Counted from the first letter of the stretch, positions 1 through 9,303 are shown. The stretch is 64,000 nucleotides of DNA from Clostridia bacterium (GCA_910576325.1 CAJTIM010000017.1:34724-98723), one strand, 5' to 3'. Translations and numbers: made by a program. Notes: a model not told the origin generated them from the letters alone.

Positions 1-758
1 ATCACGGTCCGCTGACGCTCCGTCCGGCCGTAATCATTGCCCACCGCACGAATCCGGCAGTAAGCGGTAGCCTGAAGACCGCTTAAGGTCTGCAAGCCCG
101 GCCCCTCAACAAAGACGCCGTATTCTCCCGTTACGGCCGTTGTCTCATACATATAATTGTTGATCCATTCCCACTCATTATCCTGTACATCCACATCAAT
201 GCCGCCCAGCAGATCAATGGTCTTAATCAATGCCAGGAAATCCACACTGACAAAGTATTTGATATTCAAATCAAAGTTTGTGTTCAGCATGGCCATGGCC
301 TGGTTGGGACCTCCCGCCCGGTAAGCCGCATTGCACTTTCCGTAGGTATCGTCCGCCCGGTTCAAATAGGTGTCTCTGAAAATGGAGGCCAGCTTTACCT
401 CCTTGGTTTCATTGTTGATACTGGCAATGATGATGGTGTCGCTGCGGTTGCCGACGCCCAGATCACCCATTTCACGCGTATCAATTCCGAAGAGTGCTAT
501 GTTCGTATATCCCTTTAAGGTTTCCTCCGTAGTATCCTCCATATCATTCATTTCCACCTTTTCCGCATCCACGCCCAGATCCTGAATCTTATCCAGCTTG
601 TTGATGCCCCATACTCCTACTCCCAAAACCAGAAGAAGCAGTATCTCTGCCGCCAGGATTCCGATGAGCTTTCTTCTGCGCCTGATTTTTTTCTGCTTTT
701 TACTCAGCCTGCGCTCCTGTTTCCCTCTTGTATTTTCCGATTTCTTTTTGGCTGCCAT
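1..758 (-). CDS. LCP (LytR-CpsA-Psr) family cell-wall polymer ligase, 3' end outside window
   Basis: LCP enzymes act outside the membrane and transfer lipid-linked glycopolymers to peptidoglycan. The 252 visible codons start at ATG 758 and run off the left edge. A Lys/Arg-rich cytoplasmic tail (residues about 4-30) is followed by one membrane segment (about 31-51). The LCP core is clear: NIALFGIDTRE, RSDTIIIASIN, VKLASIFRDTYLN (conserved Arg residues binding the polyprenyl pyrophosphate), GGIDVDV, and the late YCRIR...RTERQR signature. It is the last gene of a minus-strand block beginning with an LtaS-like gene, and follows the initiating sugar transferase by 27 bp. That context fits attachment of the local polymer to the wall. 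The family is certain; the substrate is inferred. Confidence 0.93.
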   Translation of the reverse strand, partial: MAAKKKSENTRGKQERRLSKKQKKIRRRRKLIGILAAEILLLLVLGVGVWGINKLDKIQDLGVDAEKVEMNDMEDTTEETLKGYTNIALFGIDTREMGDLGVGNRSDTIIIASINNETKEVKLASIFRDTYLNRADDTYGKCNAAYRAGGPNQAMAMLNTNFDLNIKYFVSVDFLALIKTIDLLGGIDVDVQDNEWEWINNYMYETTAVTGEYGVFVEGPGLQTLSGLQATAYCRIRAVGNDYGRTERQRTV

Positions 759-785
759 AACATAACCCTTTCTGTTTTTCCACAT

Positions 786-2195
786 TTAATAGGCATTTTT
801 ATTTACAAAGCCCTTGAAAATGGTCAGAAATAAAATCTTTATATCAAACCCGGGAGTCCAGTTCTCAATGTAATACAAATCATATTCAATCCGCTTTCGG
901 ATAGAAGTATTCCCCCGATAGCCATTGACCTGGGCCCATCCCGTCAGACCCGGACGCACCTGATGCTTTATCATATATCTGGGAATCTCCTCCCGGAACT
1001 TCTCTACAAAAAAGGGACGTTCCGGCCGCGGTCCCACCAGGCTCATATCGCCTTTCAAAACATTAAAGAGCTGGGGAAGCTCGTCAATACTTGTCTTGCG
1101 GATAATCTTCCCTATCGGGGTCACTCTCGGATCATCCGGCACGGTCCACGCTCCGCGCTCCTTCTTGGGAGACTGCACATCCATGGAGCGGAACTTGTAC
1201 ATGCGAAAGTTCTTATTGTGAAGGCCAACCCGCTCCTGCGTGTAAATAAGAGGCCCGGGAGAGGTTGCCTTAATGGCTATGGCCGTTATCAGCATAACCG
1301 GTGAGAAAAGAATTATCGCGGCCAGACCTCCCGCAAAATCCATAACGCGCTTCAGCACCGCATTAAACGTATTCGTCAGAGGAACATGGCGAATATTAAT
1401 CACCGGAAGTCCGTCAATGTCTTCCGTATAAGGGCGCGTCGGTATAATATTATTGTAGTCCGGAACAAACTTTGTATGCACGCCGGATTTTTCACAAACC
1501 GCAACGATATGTTCAAGCTTGGAATATTCACTCAGGCCCAGGGTGATTGCAATCTCATCGGGAGAAGTGCGATCAAGCAGCTCCTCAATCTCCTCCGTGC
1601 GCCCTACCACCTGCACTCCGCGATAGCGCATTCCGCATTCCACATTGTCATCCAGAATGCCCATAAGCTCATAGCCCCACTCCGGATTAGCCTTCATCCG
1701 GTCCACGTATTCCTCCGCCGCACGGCTGTAGCCCACCAGCAGCATATGCTTCTGGTTAAAGCCCTTCCGCCGCAGCCTCTGAAGCCCCAGCCGGATAAAA
1801 TTGCGTACAAGCCCCTCCATGGCAATGTTGATCACATAAAAGTAAAACAACATCCTTCGGGAATAGTTGTCCGTAATGTCTGACGAGGAGCGTGTAAGGT
1901 ACATGCCTGCCAGAAAGATCAGCAGACCGATAGTATCCGCCTGTGCAATCTTTCCCAGCTCCACCTGCTTTCTGCGGACGCTCTTTGTGGTATAAAGGCT
2001 GAAAGCCATATAAAGCGTCAGATAAACAGGCACCAGGAAAACCAGCACAACCATATACTGCCGAAAGGTAAGTCCTGTGGTCTCGCCCAGAATCTTAAAC
2101 TGTATCACCCATGCCAGCATCCAGGATGCAATGACAACAAGGGCGTCTATCAATACATGCAGCCGGTTAAAGTGCCGCTGATTGTCTTTTATCAA
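786..2195 (-). CDS. Polyprenyl-phosphate sugar-1-phosphate transferase (initiating)
   Basis: Starts a glycan by moving a sugar-1-phosphate from a nucleotide sugar to undecaprenyl phosphate at the inner membrane face. The 469 aa show the full WbaP/CpsE-type layout: four or five N-terminal membrane helices (about 10-125), a Rossmann-like middle region (MLLVGYSRAAEEY), then a membrane helix and the catalytic bacterial sugar transferase domain. Catalytic-domain motifs are MYKFRSM, RKTSIDELPQLFNVL, SLVGPRPERP and RPGLTGWAQVNGYRG. The GPRPERP form resembles the glucose-type subfamily, but specificity cannot be read reliably. It lies 6 bp downstream of a GT2 gene in the same operon. A second, different initiator lies at 46346-47767. 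Confidence 0.93.
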   Translation of the reverse strand: MIKDNQRHFNRLHVLIDALVVIASWMLAWVIQFKILGETTGLTFRQYMVVLVFLVPVYLTLYMAFSLYTTKSVRRKQVELGKIAQADTIGLLIFLAGMYLTRSSSDITDNYSRRMLFYFYVINIAMEGLVRNFIRLGLQRLRRKGFNQKHMLLVGYSRAAEEYVDRMKANPEWGYELMGILDDNVECGMRYRGVQVVGRTEEIEELLDRTSPDEIAITLGLSEYSKLEHIVAVCEKSGVHTKFVPDYNNIIPTRPYTEDIDGLPVINIRHVPLTNTFNAVLKRVMDFAGGLAAIILFSPVMLITAIAIKATSPGPLIYTQERVGLHNKNFRMYKFRSMDVQSPKKERGAWTVPDDPRVTPIGKIIRKTSIDELPQLFNVLKGDMSLVGPRPERPFFVEKFREEIPRYMIKHQVRPGLTGWAQVNGYRGNTSIRKRIEYDLYYIENWTPGFDIKILFLTIFKGFVNKNAY

Positions 2196-2201
2196 TCTCT
2201 C

Positions 2202-3161
2202 TCACCTAAATCTTTTCCCTATATTCATCCAAAGTTCTAATTGGATTCTACCATAACAGGGGAGATTTTTCCAACAAAACTTTACTTTCTTCTCCCTGCG
2301 GCACATAAAAAGCCCTTCTTTCAAGCCTTTTCGATAGGTTTTTCCAAGACCCTTTTTTACAAAAAACAGATATTTTATCACAAAACCGGCAAACAGGAAG
2401 GGGAAATTGAGTAAAATCTGAAAAGCCGGCATATTCTTATAGGCCAGATAAACACTGTTCCTGGAGCTTAAATGCACCTTGAATTCATTGTACCTGGAAC
2501 CGCTGGTTCCGCTTCCCACATGAAGAACCCTTGCCTTCGGCGCGTACAGGTTCCTATATCCCGCTATCTTTGCCCGCCATCCCAGATCAATATCCTCCAG
2601 ATAGGCAAAATGAGCCTCGTCCAGATAACCAATCCGTTCCAGTACGGCCTTGCGGTATATCACCGCGCCGCCGCAGGCCGCAAAGATCTCGTCCGCCTTT
2701 TCATAGTATTCCACGGACTTGTCTTTTCCTCTCGCAAAAGCCCAGCCCAAAGCACAGTAAAAATTACCGGCATCGTCAATTTTTTCCTGTTCGTGCAGCT
2801 GAATCATCTTTGCCCCGGCGGAAAACGCCTTCGAATCCGCCTGCAGCGCGCGTACAAGCGCCCTTACAAACCCCGGCAGCACCTCCGTATCATTGTTCAG
2901 AAGAATCACATAAGGGGATGAGGCTGCACGCATTCCCTCATTGGCCGCCCGGCAGAAGCCGTAATTCTTATCCAGGGCAATCACCCGAACCCGGGGAAAC
3001 CGCTCCTCAACAAGCTCTCTGCTCCCGTCCGCGGAGCCGTTGTCTACCATAATCAGCTCCGATTGGGGCGCATCCCGAAGAAGCGCCTGAAAGCAGGCCT
3101 CCACAAACGCTATTCCGTTGTAATTGGGTACAACAACCGACACCCTGCTATCTGCTTTCAT
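2202..3161 (-). CDS. GT2 family glycosyltransferase
   Basis: A 319 aa cytoplasmic-face GT-A enzyme of the WbbL/rhamnosyltransferase-like GT2 group. It opens with VSVVVPNYNG and VDNGSADGS, has a NND variant of the metal-binding DXD (VILLNNDTEV), and the acceptor-side acidic motif in EDIDLGWRAKIAGYRN. A hydrophobic stretch near residues 245-270 may associate with membrane. It starts at ATG 3161 and overlaps the end of the upstream GT2 gene by 14 bp, so translation is probably coupled. The sugar is not determinable; rhamnose is plausible because GT2s of this shape often use dTDP-rhamnose. Confidence 0.9.
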   Translation of the reverse strand: MKADSRVSVVVPNYNGIAFVEACFQALLRDAPQSELIMVDNGSADGSRELVEERFPRVRVIALDKNYGFCRAANEGMRAASSPYVILLNNDTEVLPGFVRALVRALQADSKAFSAGAKMIQLHEQEKIDDAGNFYCALGWAFARGKDKSVEYYEKADEIFAACGGAVIYRKAVLERIGYLDEAHFAYLEDIDLGWRAKIAGYRNLYAPKARVLHVGSGTSGSRYNEFKVHLSSRNSVYLAYKNMPAFQILLNFPFLFAGFVIKYLFFVKKGLGKTYRKGLKEGLFMCRREKKVKFCWKNLPCYGRIQLELWMNIGKRFR

Positions 3162-4605
3162 AGACTACCGCCCACGGATTGTAAACCATCCGATATCCCT
3201 GTTTTTTGATCACGGCGCAAAGCTCCTCTATGGTAAGACGCTCCGTTTCCTCCAGAAGCGCACTCTTTACGAGAAAGCAATCCGTCGGTTCATCCACCTC
3301 CTGATGCAGCTCCGCCCGGTGAAAGTAGCCCGTGCATCCTTTCCGAAGCCCTTTCATCCCTTCTCCAAAGGGATCTGCTGCGCCCTTCATTCGGATATCG
3401 GAGGAAAGCCTTTTCTTCCTGTCGTACACTCTGGCACAGACAAGGCCGACATCCGGGCGCTCACAGCAGGAAAGAAGTTCCTGTGCAAAGCCTTCTGACA
3501 GGCTCGCTCTTCGAACACATGTAAAAAGCATATAATCACAATTCCGGAAAATTATTACAGAATTATTACATGCCTTATCATAATATACAACGTTTATGCC
3601 CATTTGTCCATTTAAATTTGCAAAAGAATTTATTAAGATTTCCGAACCCCTGCCGGGAAAACGGATGCGGTGAAAGCCGTAATTGGAGGTGCCGAGGACC
3701 TCTCCCGGCGTTCCCACTCGCTCCAGGTGGGCCGCAACCGCCCGCTTTCCCGCATCATAGGCATAAAGCTTGCTTTCGGGATTGGCCGCTGTGGAGGATG
3801 CGTGGCAGCGCCAGGAATAAAGGACTTTGGGAATATGCAGAACCTTGCGCGCCTGTTCCGTACAGCGCAGAATAAAATCATAATCCTGAGCGCCGTCAAA
3901 TTCCTGCCGGAATCCCCCCGCCCGAAGGGCCAGCTCCCGTCTCACCACAAAAAAATGACAGATATAATTATTGCTGAGGAGGTATTCCCCATTAAAATCC
4001 GGTTTAAAATGGGGCTGAAAATGGTGCATAAGTTCCATATCAACCTTGTCTTCGTCCGTATAAACGGCATCGGCTTCCTCTGTTTCGGTCAAAGCCTTTG
4101 CCGTCTCATACAGAGCTCCCGGCAGCAGCAGATCGTCGTGATCCAGAAGGCCTGCAAACTCGCCCTTTGCCATGGATAGGGCGGCATTGGTATTCCCGGA
4201 GATGCCCAGATTTCCGGAAAGTCTTTGATAGCGAACCCGGGAATCCTTCCGCATGTATTCCTCCGCTATCCTCTCCACCGTATCCGAAGGGCTTCCGTCC
4301 GCAATGCAAAGCTCCAGCTTTCCATAGCTCTGACTAAGAACCGATTCCATCATCTGGCGCAGAAACAGGGGCGGCGTGTCATAAGCCGGCACAAGCACGC
4401 TGATCAGCGGCCCGTTCTCCGCCAGCTTCTCCGCCTGACCGGCCGCAGCTTCTTCCTCCCCGATCCGTTCCTGAAGCCAAGCCTCGTAACCGGCCTCCGC
4501 CCGGTTCCTCGCCATTCGTTCTTTTATTTTATAATACAGCCGTGCGGGCCCGTACTGCCTCACATAACGCAGTCCGCGCCCGCATAATCTTACCATTCGA
4601 TTCAT
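3148..4605 (-). CDS. GT2 glycosyltransferase with a degenerate second GT-A domain
   Basis: 485 aa. Residues about 65-300 form an intact GT2 domain: LISVLVPAYDTPP, ADGSPSDT, LLDHDDLLLPGAL (DXD region) and DGAQDYDFILRC. The C-terminal third aligns by eye with the second GT2 domain of the 653 aa enzyme at 24625-26586: YMLF...RPDVGLVCARVYD corresponds to YVLLLNND...RPDVAAVGGKLYY, and the ends YNPWAVVYESR and FTPFCELFHYES match. Here the NND metal motif and the SIVIPNKD strand are gone, so this half is probably non-catalytic. It starts at ATG 4605 with a G-rich ribosome site five bases upstream. Substrate unknown. Confidence 0.88.
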   Translation of the reverse strand: MNRMVRLCGRGLRYVRQYGPARLYYKIKERMARNRAEAGYEAWLQERIGEEEAAAGQAEKLAENGPLISVLVPAYDTPPLFLRQMMESVLSQSYGKLELCIADGSPSDTVERIAEEYMRKDSRVRYQRLSGNLGISGNTNAALSMAKGEFAGLLDHDDLLLPGALYETAKALTETEEADAVYTDEDKVDMELMHHFQPHFKPDFNGEYLLSNNYICHFFVVRRELALRAGGFRQEFDGAQDYDFILRCTEQARKVLHIPKVLYSWRCHASSTAANPESKLYAYDAGKRAVAAHLERVGTPGEVLGTSNYGFHRIRFPGRGSEILINSFANLNGQMGINVVYYDKACNNSVIIFRNCDYMLFTCVRRASLSEGFAQELLSCCERPDVGLVCARVYDRKKRLSSDIRMKGAADPFGEGMKGLRKGCTGYFHRAELHQEVDEPTDCFLVKSALLEETERLTIEELCAVIKKQGYRMVYNPWAVVYESR

Positions 4606-4635
4606 ATGTCCCCCAAGGGAGTTTTGTTCCCAGGT

Positions 4636-5310
4636 TTAAAAGGTTACTTCCCCGTCATGAGAAATAAGCGATACGGCCTGTACCCTGTCAAGACCGGAAA
4701 CCTCCTTCACAAAGGCGCTTTCTTCCTTCACGCGCACCTCCACGACCATATCCATGCTTCCGCCGGAGATATTTCTGGATTTTACCTTATGAAAGCGGCT
4801 GAACTTCTTTACCACCTGTAAAACCTCCGCCTCGCTCTGTGTGTCGGACAGATTCACTACCAGCATCATAGGCGCACGGGAGGAGGGGATATTCTCCAGT
4901 ATCAGCACCAGAACCGTTACAACCAGGCAGGTCAAAAGGGCTACCTCAAAAAGCCCGGCGCCGCAGATAATGCCGACACTGATGGACCAGAACAGAAATA
5001 CCAGATCCATGGGGTCCTTAATGGCCGTACGGAAACGGACGATGGAAAGTGCACCCACCATACCAAGAGAGATCACCAGGTTGGACTGCATGGCCAGAAT
5101 AATGGCTGCCGTAATTACGGAAAGTGCCGCAAGAGATACATTGAAGCCCTTGGAATAGAAAGATTTCCGTGTCATCAGCCGGTAAATCAGAAATACATAG
5201 CAGGCCAGAATACAGGTTACCGCAAAGGTCGCCATAATGCGGCCTGCGGAGATGTCCATGCTTGTGAAGCCCTCCAAAAATGATTTTTTAAATACGTCTT
5301 GAAAACCCAT
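4636..5310 (-). CDS. DUF4956 domain membrane protein
   Basis: 224 aa with about four membrane segments in residues 25-145 and a soluble C-terminal domain of about 75 aa with an alternating strand/helix pattern. The hallmark GMVGALSIVRFRTAIKDP lies between the second and third helices and identifies the DUF4956 family, whose function is not established. It starts at ATG 5310 after an AGGAGG site. It follows a VTC-domain gene and two CotH genes, a combination I recall as recurring in Firmicutes, which suggests a membrane partner for extracellular phosphorylation or polyphosphate chemistry. That role is inferred. Confidence 0.85.
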   Translation of the reverse strand: MGFQDVFKKSFLEGFTSMDISAGRIMATFAVTCILACYVFLIYRLMTRKSFYSKGFNVSLAALSVITAAIILAMQSNLVISLGMVGALSIVRFRTAIKDPMDLVFLFWSISVGIICGAGLFEVALLTCLVVTVLVLILENIPSSRAPMMLVVNLSDTQSEAEVLQVVKKFSRFHKVKSRNISGGSMDMVVEVRVKEESAFVKEVSGLDRVQAVSLISHDGEVTF

Positions 5311-5345
5311 TGCTTATGTTCCTCCTTTTGTTCTTTACAAAGAGC

Positions 5346-6041
5346 CTATATGCTCCCCTTAAGTGTGTATCTTCTACATAAATAGTATTTGGAAAATGCG
5401 GTCTGCCGCAGGCTGTCAAGCTGCAGGTTCCGATACAGGTAATCCGGCAGGAATTCGTCATATTTTACTTCCAGAATGTGCTGTCCGGCCGGCATAATAG
5501 GCCGCCTCCGAAGCTGAGAATCCAAAAAATGCCCAATCTCGTCGGAGGAGGCCATGTTCTGATCCAGCGTAATCCGTGTATTGCCGAGAATACTCGCATA
5601 GGGAGTTCTGTCATACTCCACAATCACCTTCGGCCTTAAAAGTCTGGTCCGCATGAGAAGATTCAGCTTCTGCAATACCGGCGGGTAACCGTTGTCCACG
5701 GGAAGGGGCCTTCCTGCCATCAGTTCCCGGCACTGTTCCTCACTTAAAAGACAGGAGCGTTTCTGCGTCATCCCATGCTCCTTGCGCTTCAGCTCCAGGC
5801 TGATACGGCCCGCATCGCCGTTGTAGATACGGATACGAAACTTTTCTCTGGGGTCGGTTCCTATCTCATTCTCCTGATAACAGGAATTATAGTAATCGTC
5901 AAAATAAAGACTGCGAATCCGATAATTTCCATCTTCGCCCACATGAATATCCGGCGGAATCAATCCCCGGATGTGGCTCTCCAAAAGAGCCATCTGCGGC
6001 GCAGTCACCACATATTTCAGTTCATGCCTGTACTCCATCAT
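5346..6041 (-). CDS. VTC-type polyphosphate polymerase domain protein
   Basis: 231 aa. The whole protein is a triphosphate-tunnel/VTC domain: basic and acidic strands recur as RHELKYVV, YRIRSLYFDDYYNSCY, EKFRIRIYN, SLELKRKEHGMTQKRS, PKVIVEYDRTPY, RITLDQN and ILEVKYDEFLPDYL. In yeast VTC4 this fold polymerises polyphosphate from ATP; bacterial stand-alone members are not well characterised. No membrane segment is seen. Two start codons in tandem (6041 and 6038) follow an AGGGG ribosome site; the second has the better spacing. It sits between a CotH gene (15 bp upstream) and DUF4956. Confidence 0.88.
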   Translation of the reverse strand: MMEYRHELKYVVTAPQMALLESHIRGLIPPDIHVGEDGNYRIRSLYFDDYYNSCYQENEIGTDPREKFRIRIYNGDAGRISLELKRKEHGMTQKRSCLLSEEQCRELMAGRPLPVDNGYPPVLQKLNLLMRTRLLRPKVIVEYDRTPYASILGNTRITLDQNMASSDEIGHFLDSQLRRRPIMPAGQHILEVKYDEFLPDYLYRNLQLDSLRQTAFSKYYLCRRYTLKGSI

Positions 6042-6056
6042 GTTCCCCTTTTTCTT

Positions 6057-7700
6057 TTATTCAAAGCCCAGTCCCATATAGGCTTCCAGATTCCCGTCAA
6101 AATAATAGTCCAGGATGTTCATCCGGTAAAGGGCCATCCGTTTGAAAAGCTCATAATCCGCACCCGAATTGCTGTCCGGCCAGCGCTCCCGATCCCGGAC
6201 CAGTGCTCCCGAATCCCGAATCTCATGTACCAGGCTGTCCACAGATTGGGTCAGGCTTTCATCCGAAAAGGAACTCTCTCTTAAAAATCTCCACTTTTCT
6301 CGGATATATTCCCGTGCGTCCTCCACATCCAGCTCCACCAGACGGTCTCCAATCGGCCAGTTGATACGCTCCGAATAGAGATTGGGAAACAGTCCCACGT
6401 CCCAAAGAGCCTCGCCTGTCCCCTCCCTTAAAGAGTCTCCCCAGGTAAGATCCATGTCCCAGGGTGCAAAATAAATCCGGCTGGAATGATGATTGCTTTT
6501 TGCCACATAATACATGTTTTTTCCGCGGTTGTCAATTCCAAGAACCGCCTGAAGGTAAATCCACACATTGACAGCTCCGTCCGTATCAAGCAAAACAGGG
6601 GCTTTTTCTGAAAAAGTCTCATTATCCGCCAGATCCCGAAGCTCAAGATACGAAAATAAGGGTTCCCAGGATGTCCGGTCAATGGTACTGCGGCTGCCCT
6701 TCAGCTCATAGCCTGCCAGCTCCTTTTCAAAGGCCTCCGTTAAAATCAGCTCCTCCGTAGGGATATCCTGGGGAGTCACGGACTTGTAGGAATACTCCGT
6801 CGGGGAAGTCTCTCCCTCCTTTGTCAAATCAAGCTGCTTGGAATCCACCGGCTCCATCAGCCCGTACACCCCCCAATATTCCTGGTTGAAAAACACCTCC
6901 ACATATACCAGATCTGTTCCGAACTTCGCATCGGGAAATTCCGGCCGTTTAGATCCAAAGCTGTTCCAGAGATCCGCGGACAGTTTATCCCTGATTTTTG
7001 AGGCATCGCTGTACATAGCATTTAAGATCCACTCATCATCCGAGCGCAGGCCGAAGAGGGGTTTTTTATCCGGAACTATCTCTCCTTCTTTATTCTGAGT
7101 CTTTAAGGTCAGCTTGTAGCCCTTCTTGGGATAGGTCCGGCTGGTGTTGCCCCGGATATGAGCCTCCAGGATGCTTGCCCCTGTCCAATTCCGCTTGCTC
7201 TCTGCCTCCCAGTAATAAAACATTCCTCCAAAGGTTCCCGTCTCGGGAGTTTCCTCTGTCTCTATGGCGAGAATCGGAAGCCCTGTAGCTGTCAGATAGC
7301 ACTCCTGATATTCTTCTCCCAGAAGGGCATAGAAGCGAAAGCTTCTTCCCTCCCGGATGGCATCCTGCTTGGATTCCCCGGTGAAATCCTCCTCAAAGAG
7401 CAGGCGCACTTCCCCGGAAGCCGCTGACAGCTCTCCCGTCTCCCAGGACGCCGTATTCATATCCAGAGGGAGATAGAAGGTGGAAGTACTCCGATCAAAG
7501 GGAAGCTTTTCTCCTGAAAAATGAAGCTCCGTAAAAAAGGGCTCCCGGGCTTCCTGATAAGTCTCCTTTAGAGATGCCGCCTCCTGAGTGCTTAAAACCT
7601 GATAACGGATGGGGCCGGACAGGATTGGCTTTAAAAAGAAATAGGCCAGGCTTCCTGTCAGCAATATGCAATTTAAAAACAGAGCTACTCTTTTTTTCAC
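6057..7700 (-). CDS. CotH-like protein kinase, extracytoplasmic (first of tandem pair)
   Basis: 547 aa, beginning at GTG 7700, whose GTGA overlaps the stop of the upstream CotH gene; GAGGAG lies about 8 bases upstream. An N-terminal hydrophobic anchor (about 5-25) places the rest outside the cell. CotH features visible: AHIRGNTSRTYPKKGYKL (Arg/Lys ATP-site motif), RDKLSADLWNSFG, VEVFFNQEYWGVYGLMEPVD, and FAPWDMDLTWGDS carrying the catalytic Asp. CotH of Bacillus spores is an atypical secreted-type kinase; surface homologues exist in non-spore contexts. The target here is unknown. It is paralogous to the next upstream gene throughout its length. Confidence 0.88.
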   Translation of the reverse strand: MKKRVALFLNCILLTGSLAYFFLKPILSGPIRYQVLSTQEAASLKETYQEAREPFFTELHFSGEKLPFDRSTSTFYLPLDMNTASWETGELSAASGEVRLLFEEDFTGESKQDAIREGRSFRFYALLGEEYQECYLTATGLPILAIETEETPETGTFGGMFYYWEAESKRNWTGASILEAHIRGNTSRTYPKKGYKLTLKTQNKEGEIVPDKKPLFGLRSDDEWILNAMYSDASKIRDKLSADLWNSFGSKRPEFPDAKFGTDLVYVEVFFNQEYWGVYGLMEPVDSKQLDLTKEGETSPTEYSYKSVTPQDIPTEELILTEAFEKELAGYELKGSRSTIDRTSWEPLFSYLELRDLADNETFSEKAPVLLDTDGAVNVWIYLQAVLGIDNRGKNMYYVAKSNHHSSRIYFAPWDMDLTWGDSLREGTGEALWDVGLFPNLYSERINWPIGDRLVELDVEDAREYIREKWRFLRESSFSDESLTQSVDSLVHEIRDSGALVRDRERWPDSNSGADYELFKRMALYRMNILDYYFDGNLEAYMGLGFE

Positions 7701-9283
7701 TCCACATACTCCTCTATGTCAAGATAGGAAAGGGGATCCGTAAACTGCCTGTCCAAAAAGCGCATCCGCTCACAGGCCAAATCCGCCAATCCGTCAAAGT
7801 CCTCACTGTGCTGACTGTCATACCACAGGATTTCATCCCTAAAAAAGGCCCCCGAATCCATAATCTGATGGGCATAGTTTCGAATATGGCTCCTCAGATA
7901 TATGTCCGAGTAGACGCTCTCCCTTAAATCCTTCCAACGCTTTGCAATCTTTTCCCTGGCTCCCTCCACATCAAGCTCCACCAGGCGATCGCCCAGCCTC
8001 CAGGCAATCCGCATGGTCCAAATCTCTTCAGAAAACCTGCTTCGGTTCAGCGCGTCAAAATCATGCACATTTCCCCAGCTGTAGTCCATATCCCAGGGCA
8101 TAAAGTATAGCCGGTACTGCCCCTCCTCAAAGCGGGCCGGATAAAAGATATTACGCTCTATGTTGTCCATACCAAGAACCGCCTGCAGATAAATCCACAC
8201 TTCCAAAGCACTGTCCACGTCAATCAGCTTGGGAATTTCCCGCACAAAAGTCGCATTATCCGCATTTAACAGAGCAAGATACCGATTGAGCACTTCAAAG
8301 TGCGCCTCATCCTCCGCGCTGTGATTTCCCTTCAATTCAAATATATCCGCATCCTTCTGCTTGTACAAAAAATCTTCCGGCTGCGCCTCCCCTTCCCTGG
8401 TCAAATCCAGCTGCTTATAATCTACGGGCTCCATTAAACCATATAATCCCCGGTATTCTCCGTTTTGGAATACTTCGATATATTCCATATGATATCCGTA
8501 ATGGCCTTTCGATTCAATGCACAGTGCACCTGATTCGTTCCAAATATCCAAAGAAAGCTTGTCGCGCAGCTTTGTATCCTCGCTGTAGATCGCGTACAGA
8601 AGCCACTCGTCATCCTTACGCATATTCAGGAGAGATACCTGATTCTTCCTGAGAGTGCCGCTTCCAACCTGGTTTTGCTTGTAAAGGGTCATCTTGTAAG
8701 ATTTTTTTGGATTCAGGCGGCTGCTTCCTCCCCGGATATGGCCGCTCATCAAACTCTCAAAGACCCAATCCTCCTTGGTATCCGAAAGAAGAAGACGCAT
8801 GGAGCCATAGACCTCCTCATAGCGTATCTCCTGATCCGTCTCTATGGAAAGAATGGGAAGTCCCGTAAATACTACCGCATATTCCCGGCAGACATCACCG
8901 TGGACAGCCAGAAGCCGGTAGGGCTTTCCCTCCCGCACCGCTGTCTTTTTCTCATCCTTCAGGGGATTGTCCAGCAGATAAACCCCTACATCCCGCTGCC
9001 CGGAGACAAAGCTTCCGCTCTCCCACTCGGTCAGCTCCATATTCACCGGCAGATAAAAGGTTCCGCTCTCTCTGTCACAGGGAAGGCTCACGCCGGCAAA
9101 TATCAGCTCTTCAAGAATGTCCTCCTCCGTCATTCGTAAAGTCTCCATACATTCCTGCTGCTCCTGCCGGGTCAAAAGCCTGCTGTCCATCGTAAGCTCT
9201 CTGCCGCAGTCCCGCCAAATAAGGACACCTGTAAGGACAAGCAGCAATATACTGATACCAAGCGCCGCCCTTTTTTCTTTCAT
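7697..9283 (-). CDS. CotH-like protein kinase, extracytoplasmic (second of tandem pair)
   Basis: 528 aa, ATG 9283 after a strong GGAGGAG site. The layout matches its downstream neighbour: N-terminal membrane anchor (about 9-24), a strand-rich lead-in, GHIRGGSSRLNPKKSYKM, RDKLSLDIWNESGA, IEVFQNGEYRGLYGLMEP, and YFMPWDMDYSWGN with the catalytic Asp. Shared blocks such as YGLMEPVD and LVELDVE..RE show tandem duplication followed by divergence. It lies 20 bp after the GtrA gene and is co-transcribed with the VTC-domain and DUF4956 genes. Kinase-like activity is inferred from the family. Confidence 0.88.
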   Translation of the reverse strand: MKEKRAALGISILLLVLTGVLIWRDCGRELTMDSRLLTRQEQQECMETLRMTEEDILEELIFAGVSLPCDRESGTFYLPVNMELTEWESGSFVSGQRDVGVYLLDNPLKDEKKTAVREGKPYRLLAVHGDVCREYAVVFTGLPILSIETDQEIRYEEVYGSMRLLLSDTKEDWVFESLMSGHIRGGSSRLNPKKSYKMTLYKQNQVGSGTLRKNQVSLLNMRKDDEWLLYAIYSEDTKLRDKLSLDIWNESGALCIESKGHYGYHMEYIEVFQNGEYRGLYGLMEPVDYKQLDLTREGEAQPEDFLYKQKDADIFELKGNHSAEDEAHFEVLNRYLALLNADNATFVREIPKLIDVDSALEVWIYLQAVLGMDNIERNIFYPARFEEGQYRLYFMPWDMDYSWGNVHDFDALNRSRFSEEIWTMRIAWRLGDRLVELDVEGAREKIAKRWKDLRESVYSDIYLRSHIRNYAHQIMDSGAFFRDEILWYDSQHSEDFDGLADLACERMRFLDRQFTDPLSYLDIEEYVE

Positions 9284-9303
9284 AGCTCTCCTCCAAAAGA
9301 GTG

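Noticed and set aside
370..585. Plus-strand frame of 71 codons
   Set aside because: It is the reverse of the LCP-family gene, whose conserved motifs are plainly on the minus strand.
963..1883. Plus-strand open frames opposite the sugar transferase
   Set aside because: They lie fully inside a strong minus-strand gene with clear family motifs and show no protein-like features.
2531..3052. Pro/Arg-rich 173-codon plus-strand frame
   Set aside because: It is the shadow of the GT2 gene at 2202-3161; composition is typical of an antisense frame.
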